64,000 nt of DNA, taken from Rhodococcus sp. IEGM 1379 (GTDB lineage Bacteria; Actinomycetota; Actinomycetes; Mycobacteriales; Mycobacteriaceae). The notes beneath the pieces are model-generated. The model made no database searches and was not told where the DNA came from. It saw only the letters and a list, made by a program, of their open reading frames with translations. Each line of letters opens with the position of its first letter. Positions within the stretch are counted from its first letter, which is position 1. A program made the translations under genes and the position numbers. This document shows positions 7,929 to 18,995 of this stretch, piece by piece. The stretch spans positions 40,219 through 104,218 of the forward strand of contig NZ_JASHKR010000019.1 in assembly GCF_030056815.1 (NCBI RefSeq), written 5' to 3'.

Positions 7929-8543
7929 GTGATATTCGAGCCAGGCCTTCGTGACCGCAAGAAGGCAGCAACCCGTTCCGCGCTCAGCGATGCGGCGGCA
8001 AGGCTTGCTCGTGCACTCGGAATCGAATGCGTCACTGCCGACGCGATCGCTTCCGAAGCAGGAGTGTCGACGAGGACTTTCCACAACTACTTCTCCAGCA
8101 AGGAGGAGGCGGTACTCGCGCACTTCGAAGAATCTGTCCACGAGTGGCTCGAGATGCTTGCGGCGCGGCCGGCAGACGAGCCGATTCTCGATTCGCTCGA
8201 GGCTTTGGTGATCGGGATCGTGAACGACCCCAGTAGGCCTCTCGAAGAGTCCGCCAAAGTGGGCGTCCTGCTGGATGGCAGTCCAGCGTTGTATCGCAAG
8301 GCTGCTGAAATGCACCAACGGATCGGCCGGGAAGTCGCCCAGGCATTGGCGGACCGCACCGGTACCGATGTCGACCGGGATCTCTATCCGACCCTCCTCC
8401 TCGCGGCGGTGGGAGGGGCATGTAAATCGGCGATCGACGTCTGGATCGGAGGGAAGTCGGAGGCTTCCGGCCCAGAGGAACTCGTTCGTGACGCCTTTCG
8501 CCAGATTCGGGCGGGGCTCCCGGCTCCACCACCACGTTCCTGA
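7929..8543 (+). CDS. TetR family transcriptional regulator
   Basis: The 204-residue repressor has an N-terminal helix-turn-helix (about residues 10-55) with TADAIASEAGVSTRTFHNYFSSKEEAV, and a ligand-binding C-terminal half with no recognisable specificity. GTG 7929 is chosen because an earlier in-frame GTG at 7881 lies inside the tandem operators and adds non-family residues. The stop is 66 bases before an MMPL transporter gene in the same direction, its probable target. Confidence 0.88.
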   Translation: MIFEPGLRDRKKAATRSALSDAAARLARALGIECVTADAIASEAGVSTRTFHNYFSSKEEAVLAHFEESVHEWLEMLAARPADEPILDSLEALVIGIVNDPSRPLEESAKVGVLLDGSPALYRKAAEMHQRIGREVAQALADRTGTDVDRDLYPTLLLAAVGGACKSAIDVWIGGKSEASGPEELVRDAFRQIRAGLPAPPPRS

Positions 8544-8609
8544 CGAGGATCTTCGGGTTACACATCACATCTGTCCACGTACACGCACCGAAACAGCAAG
8601 GAGCCCGTC

Positions 8610-10958
8610 GTGGCCACCTATCTCTATCGGATCGGCAAGTTCGCCTACCGGCGAAAAGGTGCGGTCCTCAGCCTCTGGTTGATCATTCTTGTTCTCATGG
8701 GTATCGGGGCGGCGACTCTGTCCGGCCCCACCAAGGACTCGTTCTCCATTCCCGGTACGCCTGCCCAGCAGGCGCAGGATTTGATGGCCGAGCGGTTCCC
8801 GGGCGCTGCCAGTCCGATGGATGCTCTGAGCGCACGCTTTGTCATTGAGGCGCCCGCGGGCACGGTCTTGTCGGACCCGTCCAACGTCCAGGCGATGGAC
8901 GAGATGCTCGCGAAGATTCGTGGCATCGACAAGATTGCGCCGGGCGCCAAGATCGATCCGGCGAACGCGACGCCGGAGCAGGCCGCAGAGACGATCAACA
9001 ACCCTGTTGCCGTGAACGACTCGATGGTTGCGATGTTCAAGGAAAAGGCTGCGGCTGCAGGAACTTCCGAAGAACAAGCGCTGTCCGACGCAGCAGCGTT
9101 GTCGCCGCTCAGTCAGGACAGTCGGGTCGGCTACATCGAGGCACCCTTCACTGGCAGTGTCACTGATGCGGACCAGGCATTGCGTGATTCGATCAATGCT
9201 GCAGCCGACGTCGGACGAGCTGAGGGTCTCAACGTCCAGATCAGCGGTTCTGCGGTGCAGGAAGCCGGCATTCCCGGTGGCGCCACCGAACTGATCGGTA
9301 TCGCCGTAGCTGCCGTCGTTCTTGCTATTACGTTCGGTTCGCTCGTGGCCGCCGGTCTTCCGTTGATTACGGCGATCATCGGCATCATGATCGGCAGCCT
9401 CGGAATTACCGTTGCCACGGGATTCATGGATCTCAGTTCCATGACCCCGACGCTGGCGATCATGATCGGTCTGGCGGTGGCGATCGACTACTCGTTGTTC
9501 ATCATGTCCAGGTTCCGGCACGAACTCACACTTACCGACGATCGTTCGGAAGCTGCCGGTCGTGCCGTCGGAACCGCTGGATCCGCAGTGGTATTCGCAG
9601 GTTTGACGGTCATCATCGCCTTGGTGGCATTGCGTGTCGTCGGTATCCCGTTCCTCTCGGATATGGGTGCGGCGGCTGCATTTACGGTCTTGATCGCGGT
9701 TCTTATCGCGTTGACGCTTCTCCCCGCGATCCTGGGCATGTTCGGCCGCAAGGCTTTTGCCGGCAAGATTCCGTTCATCGGAAACAAGGCTCAGGACGCC
9801 GAGGATTCGGGCAAGCCGACATGGGCTCTTCGTTACATCAGTGCCATCGTGCGCCGACCGCTTGTCCCGCTGATCGGCGGCGTCGTACTTCTGGGCGCTT
9901 TGGCTTTGCCTGCAACGGGATTGAGCTTGGCACTGCCGTCGGAGGCGACGGGTGACCCGTCAACCAGTTCGCGTCAGGCCTACGACTTGATCGGTGAGGG
10001 CTTCGGTGGTGGAAAGAATGGTCCGCTGATTGCTGTCATCGATGCGAAGGATGCAAACATTCCCGCAGGCGAAGCTTTCGAGAAGGTTATCTCCACCATC
10101 TCGGGCCTGGACGATGTATCGAATGCGCAGATTGTCAAGGTCAACACTGCAGGTGATACTGCACAGGCCCTCATCACTCCGAAGAGTGGCCCCACCGATC
10201 CGGCGACAATGGATCTGGTGAGCAGTATCCGCGGTGCCGAAGGGGCGCTGCATGATTCGATCGGCGTCAGCTACGGCATTACCGGTCAGACTGCTCTCGA
10301 AGGTGATATCTCGGAAACACTCCAGGGCGCGCTGATTCCGTACCTCGCCGTAGTCGTTGGGTTGGCATTCATCCTGCTGCTCTTGGTGTTCCGTTCGATT
10401 CTGGTTCCCTTGACCGCAACGTTGGGCTTCCTGCTCAGTGTGCTGGCGACTTTCGGAGCCACCGTCGGAATCTTCCAGTACGGCTGGTTCGGCATCATCG
10501 CGAACCCGCAACCGCTCGTGAGTTTCATGCCGATCTTCCTGATCGGTGTTGTGTTCGGACTGGCGATGGACTACCAGGTATTCCTCGTGACGCGAATGCG
10601 TGAGGAATACGTCCACGGGGCCAACGCCAAGCAAGCCGTAACCATCGGCTTCAACCACGGTGCCCGGGTGGTCAGTGCCGCGGCGGTCATCATGATCTCC
10701 GTGTTCGGTGCCTTCATGGCCGAGCCGAACTCGTTCATCAAATCGATCGGGTTCGCGCTTGCGGCAGCGGTCTTCTTCGACGCCTTCATCGTGCGCATGC
10801 TGATCATCCCGTCCGTCATGGCTTTGCTCGGTGACAAGGCGTGGTGGCTGCCGAAGTGGCTCGACAAGATTCTGCCGAATGTCGACATCGAGGGTGAGAA
10901 GCTCAACCAAGCCCTCCTCGAAGACAAAGAAGCGGAACTAGCCGCAACATCTGCTTAG
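8610..10958 (+). CDS. MMPL family RND transporter
   Basis: This is a 782-residue inner-membrane exporter of the MmpL/RND class, which moves lipids or hydrophobic compounds using proton motive force. There is an N-terminal membrane segment, a periplasmic loop (about 50-190), a block of membrane helices with the conserved GLAVAIDYSLFIMSRFRHE, a second loop, and a second helix block with FGLAMDYQVFLVTRMREEY. The repeated Asp-Tyr pairs in these helices are the proton-relay residues of the family. It is shorter than mycobacterial MmpL proteins and lacks a long C-terminal domain. The GTG start at 8610 is preceded by CAAGGAG. It is followed by a strong terminator. Confidence 0.9.
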   Translation: MATYLYRIGKFAYRRKGAVLSLWLIILVLMGIGAATLSGPTKDSFSIPGTPAQQAQDLMAERFPGAASPMDALSARFVIEAPAGTVLSDPSNVQAMDEMLAKIRGIDKIAPGAKIDPANATPEQAAETINNPVAVNDSMVAMFKEKAAAAGTSEEQALSDAAALSPLSQDSRVGYIEAPFTGSVTDADQALRDSINAAADVGRAEGLNVQISGSAVQEAGIPGGATELIGIAVAAVVLAITFGSLVAAGLPLITAIIGIMIGSLGITVATGFMDLSSMTPTLAIMIGLAVAIDYSLFIMSRFRHELTLTDDRSEAAGRAVGTAGSAVVFAGLTVIIALVALRVVGIPFLSDMGAAAAFTVLIAVLIALTLLPAILGMFGRKAFAGKIPFIGNKAQDAEDSGKPTWALRYISAIVRRPLVPLIGGVVLLGALALPATGLSLALPSEATGDPSTSSRQAYDLIGEGFGGGKNGPLIAVIDAKDANIPAGEAFEKVISTISGLDDVSNAQIVKVNTAGDTAQALITPKSGPTDPATMDLVSSIRGAEGALHDSIGVSYGITGQTALEGDISETLQGALIPYLAVVVGLAFILLLLVFRSILVPLTATLGFLLSVLATFGATVGIFQYGWFGIIANPQPLVSFMPIFLIGVVFGLAMDYQVFLVTRMREEYVHGANAKQAVTIGFNHGARVVSAAAVIMISVFGAFMAEPNSFIKSIGFALAAAVFFDAFIVRMLIIPSVMALLGDKAWWLPKWLDKILPNVDIEGEKLNQALLEDKEAELAATSA

Positions 10959-10973
10959 TTCGGTTATCCGGAA

Positions 10974-11021
10974 GCGCGTGCCCCGATCGACACTTCAGTC
11001 GGTTGGGGCACGCGCATTTTT
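10974..11021 (+). terminator. Rho-independent terminator after MMPL gene
   Basis: Perfect 11-bp arms GCGCGTGCCCC (10974-10984) and GGGGCACGCGC (11005-11015) enclose a loop with a further short stem, followed by ATTTTT at 11016-11021. Confidence 0.88.
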
Positions 11022-11082
11022 CGTCTGCTGAGTCGAATATTCGCGGGCAGTTGTCGGTGACGCTTGGTAGCCTTCGCTCACT

Positions 11083-12816
11083 ATGCTGATCAGGCTGCTA
11101 CGCACTTACCTCGAGCCGTACCGCGGCGAACTCACGGGCGTTGTTGTCCTGCAGTTCATTGCGACTATGGCTGCCCTTTACCTTCCGAGCCTCAACGCTG
11201 ACATCATCGACAATGGTGTCACCAAAGGCGATACGGGATACATTCTGTCCACGGGCGGGATGATGCTCATAGTCACGCTGACGCAAATCCTGTGCTCGGT
11301 GGGTGCGGTGTTCTTCGGAGCCCGCGTCGCCATGGGCATCGGGCGTGACCTGCGAGCCTCGGTGCTCCATCAAGTCGGAACATTCTCGGCCCGCGAGGTC
11401 GGATATTTCGGTGCACCGTCACTGATCACGCGCAATACCAATGACGTCCAGCAGGTTCAGATGATGGTCGTGATGAGTTGCACCATCCTCGTCATGGCTC
11501 CGATCATGTGTATCGGCGGGATCATCATGGCGGTGCGTCAGGACGTAAACCTGTCGTGGATTCTCGGCGTCAGCGTCCCACTGCTCGTGATTGCGATGAG
11601 CTTGATCATTGCCCGCATGGTCCCAGGTTTTCGTCTCATGCAGGGGCGCCTCGACGCAGTCAACCGTGTTCTCCGTGAACAGATCACCGGTATTCGCGTA
11701 GTTCGAGCGTTTGTTCGCGAACCTTCCGAGGTCAAGCGCTTCGGTCAGGCCAACGACGAACTCACCGAGACTGCTCTCGGAGTCGGCAAGCTGATGGCGC
11801 TCATGTTCCCGTTGGTGATGCTGATCAGCAACGTCACCAGCGTGGCCGTGATCTGGTTCGGTGGGCATCAGATCGACAGCGGGTCCATGGAGATCGGCTC
11901 ACTCACCGCGATGCTCAGCTACATCATGCAGATCCTGATGGCCGTCATGATGGCGACGTTCATGGCCGTCATGTTGCCACGCGCGTCGGTGTGCGCCGAA
12001 CGTATTTCCGAGGTCCTCGACACCGACTCCTCAGTCATCCCGCCCAAGAATCCGATCCACGAACTTCGCACCCCCGGTGTCGTGGAACTTCGGGGAGCTC
12101 AGTTCCAGTTCCCCGGAGCCGAGGAACCGGTGCTGCGCGACATCACCTTCCGCGCTGAACCCGGCAAGACCACCGCAATCATCGGTGGTACCGGATCGGG
12201 AAAGACGACGCTGCTCAATCTGATTCCGCGCCTCATCGATTCCACTTCCGGATCGGTATCGGTCGGTGGCGTCGACGTCCGCGAGATCGATACGGAACTG
12301 TTGTGTTCGGTCATCGGGTTGGTCCCGCAGAAGCCGTACCTGTTCTCCGGCACCATCGCATCCAACCTTCGCTACGGAAATCCCGACGCCACCGACGAGT
12401 GGTTGTGGGAGTGCCTCGAAATTGCGCAAGCCGCAGATTTTGTCCGGGACATGCCCGAAGGTTTGGACACCCCGGTCGCCCAGGGCGGTACGACGGTTTC
12501 CGGTGGTCAGCGTCAGCGACTCGCGATTGCCAGAGCTTTGGTGCGTAAGCCGCAGATTTACCTGTTCGACGATTCCTTCTCCGCCCTCGACCTCACCACG
12601 GACGCCCGCCTTCGTGCAGCGCTGCGGCCGGTCACCCAGGATGCGTGCATCATCGTTGTCGCGCAGCGTATTTCCACCATCGTCGAAGCCGATCAGATCA
12701 TCGTGCTCGACGACGGTGCAATCGTCGGCGTCGGCACGCACGAAGAACTGCAAGTCACTTGTCCCACCTACGGCGAAATTGTCGCCTCTCAGCTAGCCGT
12801 ACAGGACGCATCATGA
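11083..12816 (+). CDS. ABC exporter half-transporter, subunit A (degenerate ATPase site)
   Basis: The 577-residue protein has a six-helix membrane domain (about 1-310) and an ATPase domain. Walker A is GGTGSGKTT and the signature is canonical VSGGQRQR. Walker B ends in FDDSFSALD, with Asp in place of the catalytic Glu. This marks it as the degenerate-site partner of a heterodimeric exporter, as in TM287/288. The stop overlaps the ATG of the next gene by ATGA, implying 1:1 translation. The substrate is unknown; drugs, lipids or peptides are possible. Confidence 0.9.
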   Translation: MLIRLLRTYLEPYRGELTGVVVLQFIATMAALYLPSLNADIIDNGVTKGDTGYILSTGGMMLIVTLTQILCSVGAVFFGARVAMGIGRDLRASVLHQVGTFSAREVGYFGAPSLITRNTNDVQQVQMMVVMSCTILVMAPIMCIGGIIMAVRQDVNLSWILGVSVPLLVIAMSLIIARMVPGFRLMQGRLDAVNRVLREQITGIRVVRAFVREPSEVKRFGQANDELTETALGVGKLMALMFPLVMLISNVTSVAVIWFGGHQIDSGSMEIGSLTAMLSYIMQILMAVMMATFMAVMLPRASVCAERISEVLDTDSSVIPPKNPIHELRTPGVVELRGAQFQFPGAEEPVLRDITFRAEPGKTTAIIGGTGSGKTTLLNLIPRLIDSTSGSVSVGGVDVREIDTELLCSVIGLVPQKPYLFSGTIASNLRYGNPDATDEWLWECLEIAQAADFVRDMPEGLDTPVAQGGTTVSGGQRQRLAIARALVRKPQIYLFDDSFSALDLTTDARLRAALRPVTQDACIIVVAQRISTIVEADQIIVLDDGAIVGVGTHEELQVTCPTYGEIVASQLAVQDAS

Positions 12817-14744
12817 GTAATCGACCGAGTTCTTCGCCCCCGATCGGCCCGCCCGGTGGTGGCGATCCCACCAAGAAGGCCATGAACTTCGGGCCTTCGC
12901 TCAAGCGTCTGCTCTCGCGGCTCAGTCCCGACAAGCCGATCGTCGTCCTGATTTTCGTTTTGGTGACGATCAGCGTGGTGCTGACATCGATTGCTCCGAA
13001 GATATTGGGTAACGCCACGAACCTCATTTTCGACGGGATTGTCGGCAAGCAACTTCCTGCCGGAGTCAGCAAGGAGCAAGCGGTCGAGGGCCTACGTGCG
13101 GACGGTCAGGGCCAGTTCGCCGACATGGTGTCCGGCATGAACGTCGTACCCGGAACCGGAATCGACTTCGACGAAGTCGGCCGAGTGCTGATGATTGTGC
13201 TGCTGCTGTTCGTCTGTGCGGCGCTGTTCAGTTGGTTGCAGTCGTACCTGCTCAACATCGTGGTTCAGCGCACCGTTCGCCGGTTGCGTGAGGACGTCGA
13301 GCAGAAGATCCATCGTCTTCCGTTGCGGTACTTCGATACTCATGCTCGTGGTGATGTTCTCTCGCGCGTCACCAACGACATCGACAATGTTGCGCAGAGC
13401 ATGCAGCAGACACTGAGCCAGCTGGTGATGTCGGTGATGACGGTGATCGGCATTCTTGTCATGATGGTGTTCATTTCCCCGATCCTGGCCTTGATTGCAA
13501 TCGCGACTGTTCCCTTGTCGATCATCGTGACGGCCGTGATCGCGAAGCGTTCGCAGAAACACTTCGTGGCGCAGTGGAAGAGCACCGGCGGCATCAACGC
13601 ACAGGTCGAAGAAGCTTTCAGTGGCCATGAGCTGGTCAAGGTGTTCGGCCGTCAGAACGAGGTCGAAGAGCGCTTCCGTAAGCAGAACGAAGATCTTTAC
13701 CAGTCGAGTTTCAAGGCGCAGTTCATTTCCGGTCTGGTCATGCCGGCCGTCATGTTCCTCGGCAACCTCAACTACGTTGCCATCGCTGTTGTCGGCGGCA
13801 TGCGTGTTGCTTCGGGAACCATGACGCTCGGTGATGTGCAGGCTTTCATCCAGTACTCACGCCAGTTCACTCAGCCTCTGACACAGATCGCTTCGATGAC
13901 GAATCTGCTCCAGTCCGGTGTTGCGTCGGCCGAGCGGGTGTTTGCTCTCCTCGATCAGGAAGAGCAGTCCACCGATCCCACGGATGCTCAGTCGCCCGCA
14001 ACGTCCACGGGCCGCGTGGCTTTCGAGAACGTCACGTTCAGCTACAAGCCCGAACAGCCTCTTATCGAGGACCTGTCGTTGGTCGCCGAGCCCGGTCAGA
14101 TGGTCGCCATCGTCGGCCCCACCGGCGCCGGCAAGACCACGCTCGTCAATCTGATTCTTCGGTTCTACGAACTCAATTCGGGTCGAATCACTCTCGACGG
14201 TATCGACATCTCAAAGATGACCCGCGATGATCTGCGTTCGCGTATCGGTATGGTCCTTCAGGATGCCTGGCTGTTCGGCGGCACCATTCGCGAGAACATC
14301 GCCTACGGCAAACCTGATGCCACCGAAGAGGAAATTCAGCGCGCCGCGCAGATGAGTTACGTCGACAAGTTCGTGCATTCCCTGCCCGAGGGATACGACA
14401 CCGTCATCGACGAAGAGGGCAACAACATCAGTGCGGGTGAGAAGCAGCTCATCACCATCGCGCGTGCATTCATCTCGCAGCCGTCCATACTGATCCTCGA
14501 CGAGGCCACCAGTTCCGTGGATACCCGTACCGAACTCCTGGTACAGAGTGCTACTGCCGTGCTGCGCAGTGACCGCACCAGTTTTGTTATTGCGCACCGT
14601 CTTTCGACAATTCGTGATGCAAACCTGATTGTCGTGATGGAGGACGGTCGGATCGTGGAGCAAGGCAGCCATGACGCGTTGCTCGCGTCGCGGGGTGCGT
14701 ACTTCCGCCTGTACAACAGTCAGTTCGTGGGGGCGGAAATCTAG
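12813..14744 (+). CDS. ABC exporter half-transporter, subunit B
   Basis: The 643-residue protein is the partner of the preceding subunit. An N-terminal Pro/Gly-rich tail precedes six membrane helices separated by an unusually long first extracellular loop (about residues 60-115). The ATPase domain has Walker A GPTGAGKTT, a canonical Walker B ILILDEATSSVD with the catalytic Glu, and an altered signature, ISAGEKQ. The intact catalytic Glu here, opposite the normal signature of subunit A, would form the one competent ATP site. ATG 12813 is chosen because it overlaps the previous stop and removes a long non-family extension. Confidence 0.9.
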   Translation: MSNRPSSSPPIGPPGGGDPTKKAMNFGPSLKRLLSRLSPDKPIVVLIFVLVTISVVLTSIAPKILGNATNLIFDGIVGKQLPAGVSKEQAVEGLRADGQGQFADMVSGMNVVPGTGIDFDEVGRVLMIVLLLFVCAALFSWLQSYLLNIVVQRTVRRLREDVEQKIHRLPLRYFDTHARGDVLSRVTNDIDNVAQSMQQTLSQLVMSVMTVIGILVMMVFISPILALIAIATVPLSIIVTAVIAKRSQKHFVAQWKSTGGINAQVEEAFSGHELVKVFGRQNEVEERFRKQNEDLYQSSFKAQFISGLVMPAVMFLGNLNYVAIAVVGGMRVASGTMTLGDVQAFIQYSRQFTQPLTQIASMTNLLQSGVASAERVFALLDQEEQSTDPTDAQSPATSTGRVAFENVTFSYKPEQPLIEDLSLVAEPGQMVAIVGPTGAGKTTLVNLILRFYELNSGRITLDGIDISKMTRDDLRSRIGMVLQDAWLFGGTIRENIAYGKPDATEEEIQRAAQMSYVDKFVHSLPEGYDTVIDEEGNNISAGEKQLITIARAFISQPSILILDEATSSVDTRTELLVQSATAVLRSDRTSFVIAHRLSTIRDANLIVVMEDGRIVEQGSHDALLASRGAYFRLYNSQFVGAEI

Positions 14745-14757
14745 TCGGACATTTACG

Positions 14758-15027
14758 GTGGCGAGCACGCTGATCGCTGAGGATCTACTGTTGCTCGCCA
14801 CCGACGACATCAGTGGGAAACTACTGCGCTCGTCGACATATGTCGACGCCGCACTGGGTGGTGCGCTGTTGGTCGATGACGGTGTCGTATCCCTCGGGCA
14901 GGGAAGGCACCGATCAGGCCGGTTTCAGCAGTCAATCGTCTGGCGAAAGGCACCCGCAAGGCGCTCTATGCGAGTTTGCAGGACCGGGGGAGTCAATCCA
15001 TCGCAGCAACTCCGGTCTCTACTACTG
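14758..15027 (+). pseudogene. Broken GPP34 (Golgi phosphoprotein 3-like) gene
   Basis: The first 38 codons (LIAEDLLLLATDDISGKLL..ALGGALLVD) match the N-terminus of the bacterial GPP34 family, whose eukaryotic members bind phosphoinositides. A second recognisable piece, VNRLAKGTRKALYASLQDRG, encoded from 14931 in another frame, fits the later GPP34 stretch that normally follows about 60 residues on. The middle is missing and replaced by a 34-base segment (14872-14905) identical to the reverse complement of 14378-14411 in the upstream ABC gene. The reading frame is broken and the protein cannot be functional as written. Confidence 0.75.
14872..14905. repeat. 34-base inverted copy of the ABC subunit B gene
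   Basis: The bases from GTCGATGACGGTGTCG to CGGGCAGGGAA are the exact reverse complement of 14378-14411, which encodes the SLPEGYDTVID segment of the ABC ATPase. Homology stops sharply on both sides apart from short chance matches. Confidence 0.9.
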
Positions 15028-15107
15028 CGGCAATCGCTGCATCGCTTGGGGCATCGACTTCGCCAGGATCGTGACCAGGGACTATGAAGATGTTCGTACA
15101 GCTGTGA

Positions 15108-17125
<2,018 letters not shown>

Positions 17126-17192
17126 GTCAGCAATCCAAGCACCTCAGGGTGCCTGGAGGCGAGTTGGCGACCGTCCAGTTGTCGAGAACACA

Positions 17193-17235
17193 CTGAAGGC
17201 CCGGCAGTTTCACGGGGAAACTGCCGGGCCTTCAG
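17193..17235. terminator. Perfect 19-bp hairpin downstream of the proline-rich membrane protein gene
   Basis: The arms are 17193-17211 and 17217-17235, loop ACGGG. It lies after the stop of the minus-strand gene ending at 17250 and before the start of the transporter at 17125. No strong T-run follows on either strand, so a terminator role is likely but not certain. Confidence 0.65.
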
Positions 17236-17249
17236 GTGTGAAGAACGGA

Positions 17250-18233
17250 TCAGATGGCAGCGACGAACCGGCCGGTGAGGACGCGGTACGCGTAGGTCGA
17301 CGCGATCAACGAGATCGGTAGGGTCACGAGCAATCCGACGAGCAACAGGATTGCTCCGACGATGTTGATGCCGATCAGTGCCAGCGCCAGAAGGAGCAGT
17401 GGCCCCACGTTCTTAGATGTGAGGGCAAAGCTGGACTTGATGCCGCTGATTGCATCCTGATTCTGATCGACCACAAATGTGAGCGTGTAGTACGTCAGGA
17501 AGATGACGACCAGGCCGGGGATGACACACAGGACCAGGCCGATTCCCGACGCGATACTGATGATCACGCTGGCGAGAACAATTGCTCCGACATTCGTGAG
17601 CTGGACGAACGAACCGAATACGGGCTTGTTGCCGTCGACCTCGTGCAAGGCTCCACGAATGAAGGCCGCCTGAATGAGAAAGCCGACGATTGCCGAGACG
17701 AGGCTGCCTATGAGAGCGAGAGCCGAAATTTCGCCAGGACTGGAAGCACTGCCGAAGACGAGTTGGATAAGGCCGCTGATGACGACTGCGGCCAGTGTCA
17801 CTCCGATCCACACCAGAGCATTGTTCTTGAACCGCTCCCAGCCGTAGGTCAGTGCCGCGCCTACAGAAAGTTGGGGCCCGAATCCTGCGCCGTAGTTGTT
17901 CGCAGGCGGCGGCGGAAAGTTACCGCCCTGGGGCGGTGGCGGGTATCCACCAGGCGGCGGGTAGTTCCCCGGAGGGGGCGGGTTTCCACCAGGCGGCGGG
18001 TAATTGCCTTGCGGCGGCGGATAGTTTCCACCAGGCGGCGGGTAGTTCCCGGGAGGGGGCGGGTAGTTCCCGGGCGGCGGGCCTGCGGGTGGCTGAAATC
18101 CGCCACCCGGAGGGGGAGTTACCGGCGGCGGGTAACTACCAGGCGGCGGTGTTTGAGGCCGACTGTAGGGATCTTGTGGTGGTTGCTTTCCCTCGTCTGG
18201 ATTTTTGTTGGGGTCGTACCCGCCGGTCGTCAT
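17250..18233 (-). CDS. Membrane protein with long Pro/Gly-rich N-terminus
   Basis: This 327-residue protein has two parts. Residues 1-115 are low complexity, built from variants of GNYPPPGG and PPPP repeats. Residues 120-327 hold about six membrane segments with GWERFKNNALVWIG before the first, resembling DUF975-like integral membrane proteins of actinobacteria. The repeat probably forms a flexible cytoplasmic tail, by analogy with Pro-rich tails on actinobacterial envelope proteins. Function is unknown. It is divergent from another protein of the same general design at 18362. Confidence 0.75.
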   Translation of the reverse strand: MTTGGYDPNKNPDEGKQPPQDPYSRPQTPPPGSYPPPVTPPPGGGFQPPAGPPPGNYPPPPGNYPPPGGNYPPPQGNYPPPGGNPPPPGNYPPPGGYPPPPQGGNFPPPPANNYGAGFGPQLSVGAALTYGWERFKNNALVWIGVTLAAVVISGLIQLVFGSASSPGEISALALIGSLVSAIVGFLIQAAFIRGALHEVDGNKPVFGSFVQLTNVGAIVLASVIISIASGIGLVLCVIPGLVVIFLTYYTLTFVVDQNQDAISGIKSSFALTSKNVGPLLLLALALIGINIVGAILLLVGLLVTLPISLIASTYAYRVLTGRFVAAI

Positions 18234-18361
18234 TGTTTCCCCTCATCGTGAAAGCTCGCTCGAGTTTGACAGTAGATATGACACTAACTGTTGTAGCGCG
18301 CAGATGTGGACGGCATTTGCGCGCCAGACGCCGGATGTCGTCGGTGGTTTAGGCTGCGTCC

Positions 18362-18979
18362 ATGACGAGTTCCGGGGGCAACGGCGAGAATTCTCCAGAT
18401 GATTACCTGGCAAAACCTGGATACGGCGAGGTTCCGAGCCTTCCGGCGGAGGGAGTCGGACATTCGTCGGAAATAACGGAGTCATATTGGGAGATTCCGG
18501 GATATTCAGCTGCCACTGAGCAGTATCCGGGCTATCCGCCGCCGACGTATACCCCGGCATCAGATCATCCTGTCCCGTTCCCGCCACCAGCCCAGTATCA
18601 ACAGCCGGCGCAGTATCAACAGCCGGCGCAGTATCAACAGCCGGCGCAATTTCAACGGCCGGCCCAGTACCAACAACCAGTTCCCTATCAGCAGCCGATG
18701 CAATACGGAGCTTTCGGCCAATACGGCGGAGGCTATGCGCCGCCGGTGGGGACTAATGGCCTGGCGATTGCAGCGCTGGTGACGTCGATCGTGGGAGGGT
18801 GCACCTACGGGCTCGGGTCGGTTATCGGAATCATTCTGGGTATTGTTGCACTCGGCCAGATAAAGAGCACTGGTCAGCAGGGGCGCGGTTTGGCAATCGC
18901 TGGTATCGCTATCGGTGCCGCGATGATCGCAGTATTGGTGGCTTTCCTTATTATTTTTCTGGTAGTCGGTTCCGGTTAG
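18362..18979 (+). CDS. DUF4190 membrane protein with Gln/Pro repeats
   Basis: The 205-residue protein has a Gln/Pro/Tyr-rich half (residues 50-125) and a C-terminal DUF4190 domain of two membrane segments: NGLAIAALVTSIVGG, then GIILGIVALGQIK and GRGLAIAGIAIGAA. The repeat region encodes QYQQPA three times perfectly from identical 18-base units at 18593, 18611 and 18629, then degenerates. DUF4190 function is unknown. It shares a 128-base divergent promoter region with the Pro-rich membrane protein at 17250. Confidence 0.8.
   Translation: MTSSGGNGENSPDDYLAKPGYGEVPSLPAEGVGHSSEITESYWEIPGYSAATEQYPGYPPPTYTPASDHPVPFPPPAQYQQPAQYQQPAQYQQPAQFQRPAQYQQPVPYQQPMQYGAFGQYGGGYAPPVGTNGLAIAALVTSIVGGCTYGLGSVIGIILGIVALGQIKSTGQQGRGLAIAGIAIGAAMIAVLVAFLIIFLVVGSG
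18593..18664. repeat. 18-bp coding tandem repeat (QYQQPA)
   Basis: Three identical copies of an 18-base unit begin at 18593, 18611 and 18629. A diverged fourth (QFQRPA) begins at 18647. They lie inside the DUF4190 gene and expand in frame. Confidence 0.92.
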
Positions 18980-18995
18980 CTGCGAGTTTCTGCAC

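Noticed and set aside
14831..14848. 18-bp palindrome CGTCGACATATGTCGACG as an operator
   Set aside because: It falls in GPP34-derived coding sequence (SSTYVD) and is explained by codon choice; no neighbouring regulator fits.
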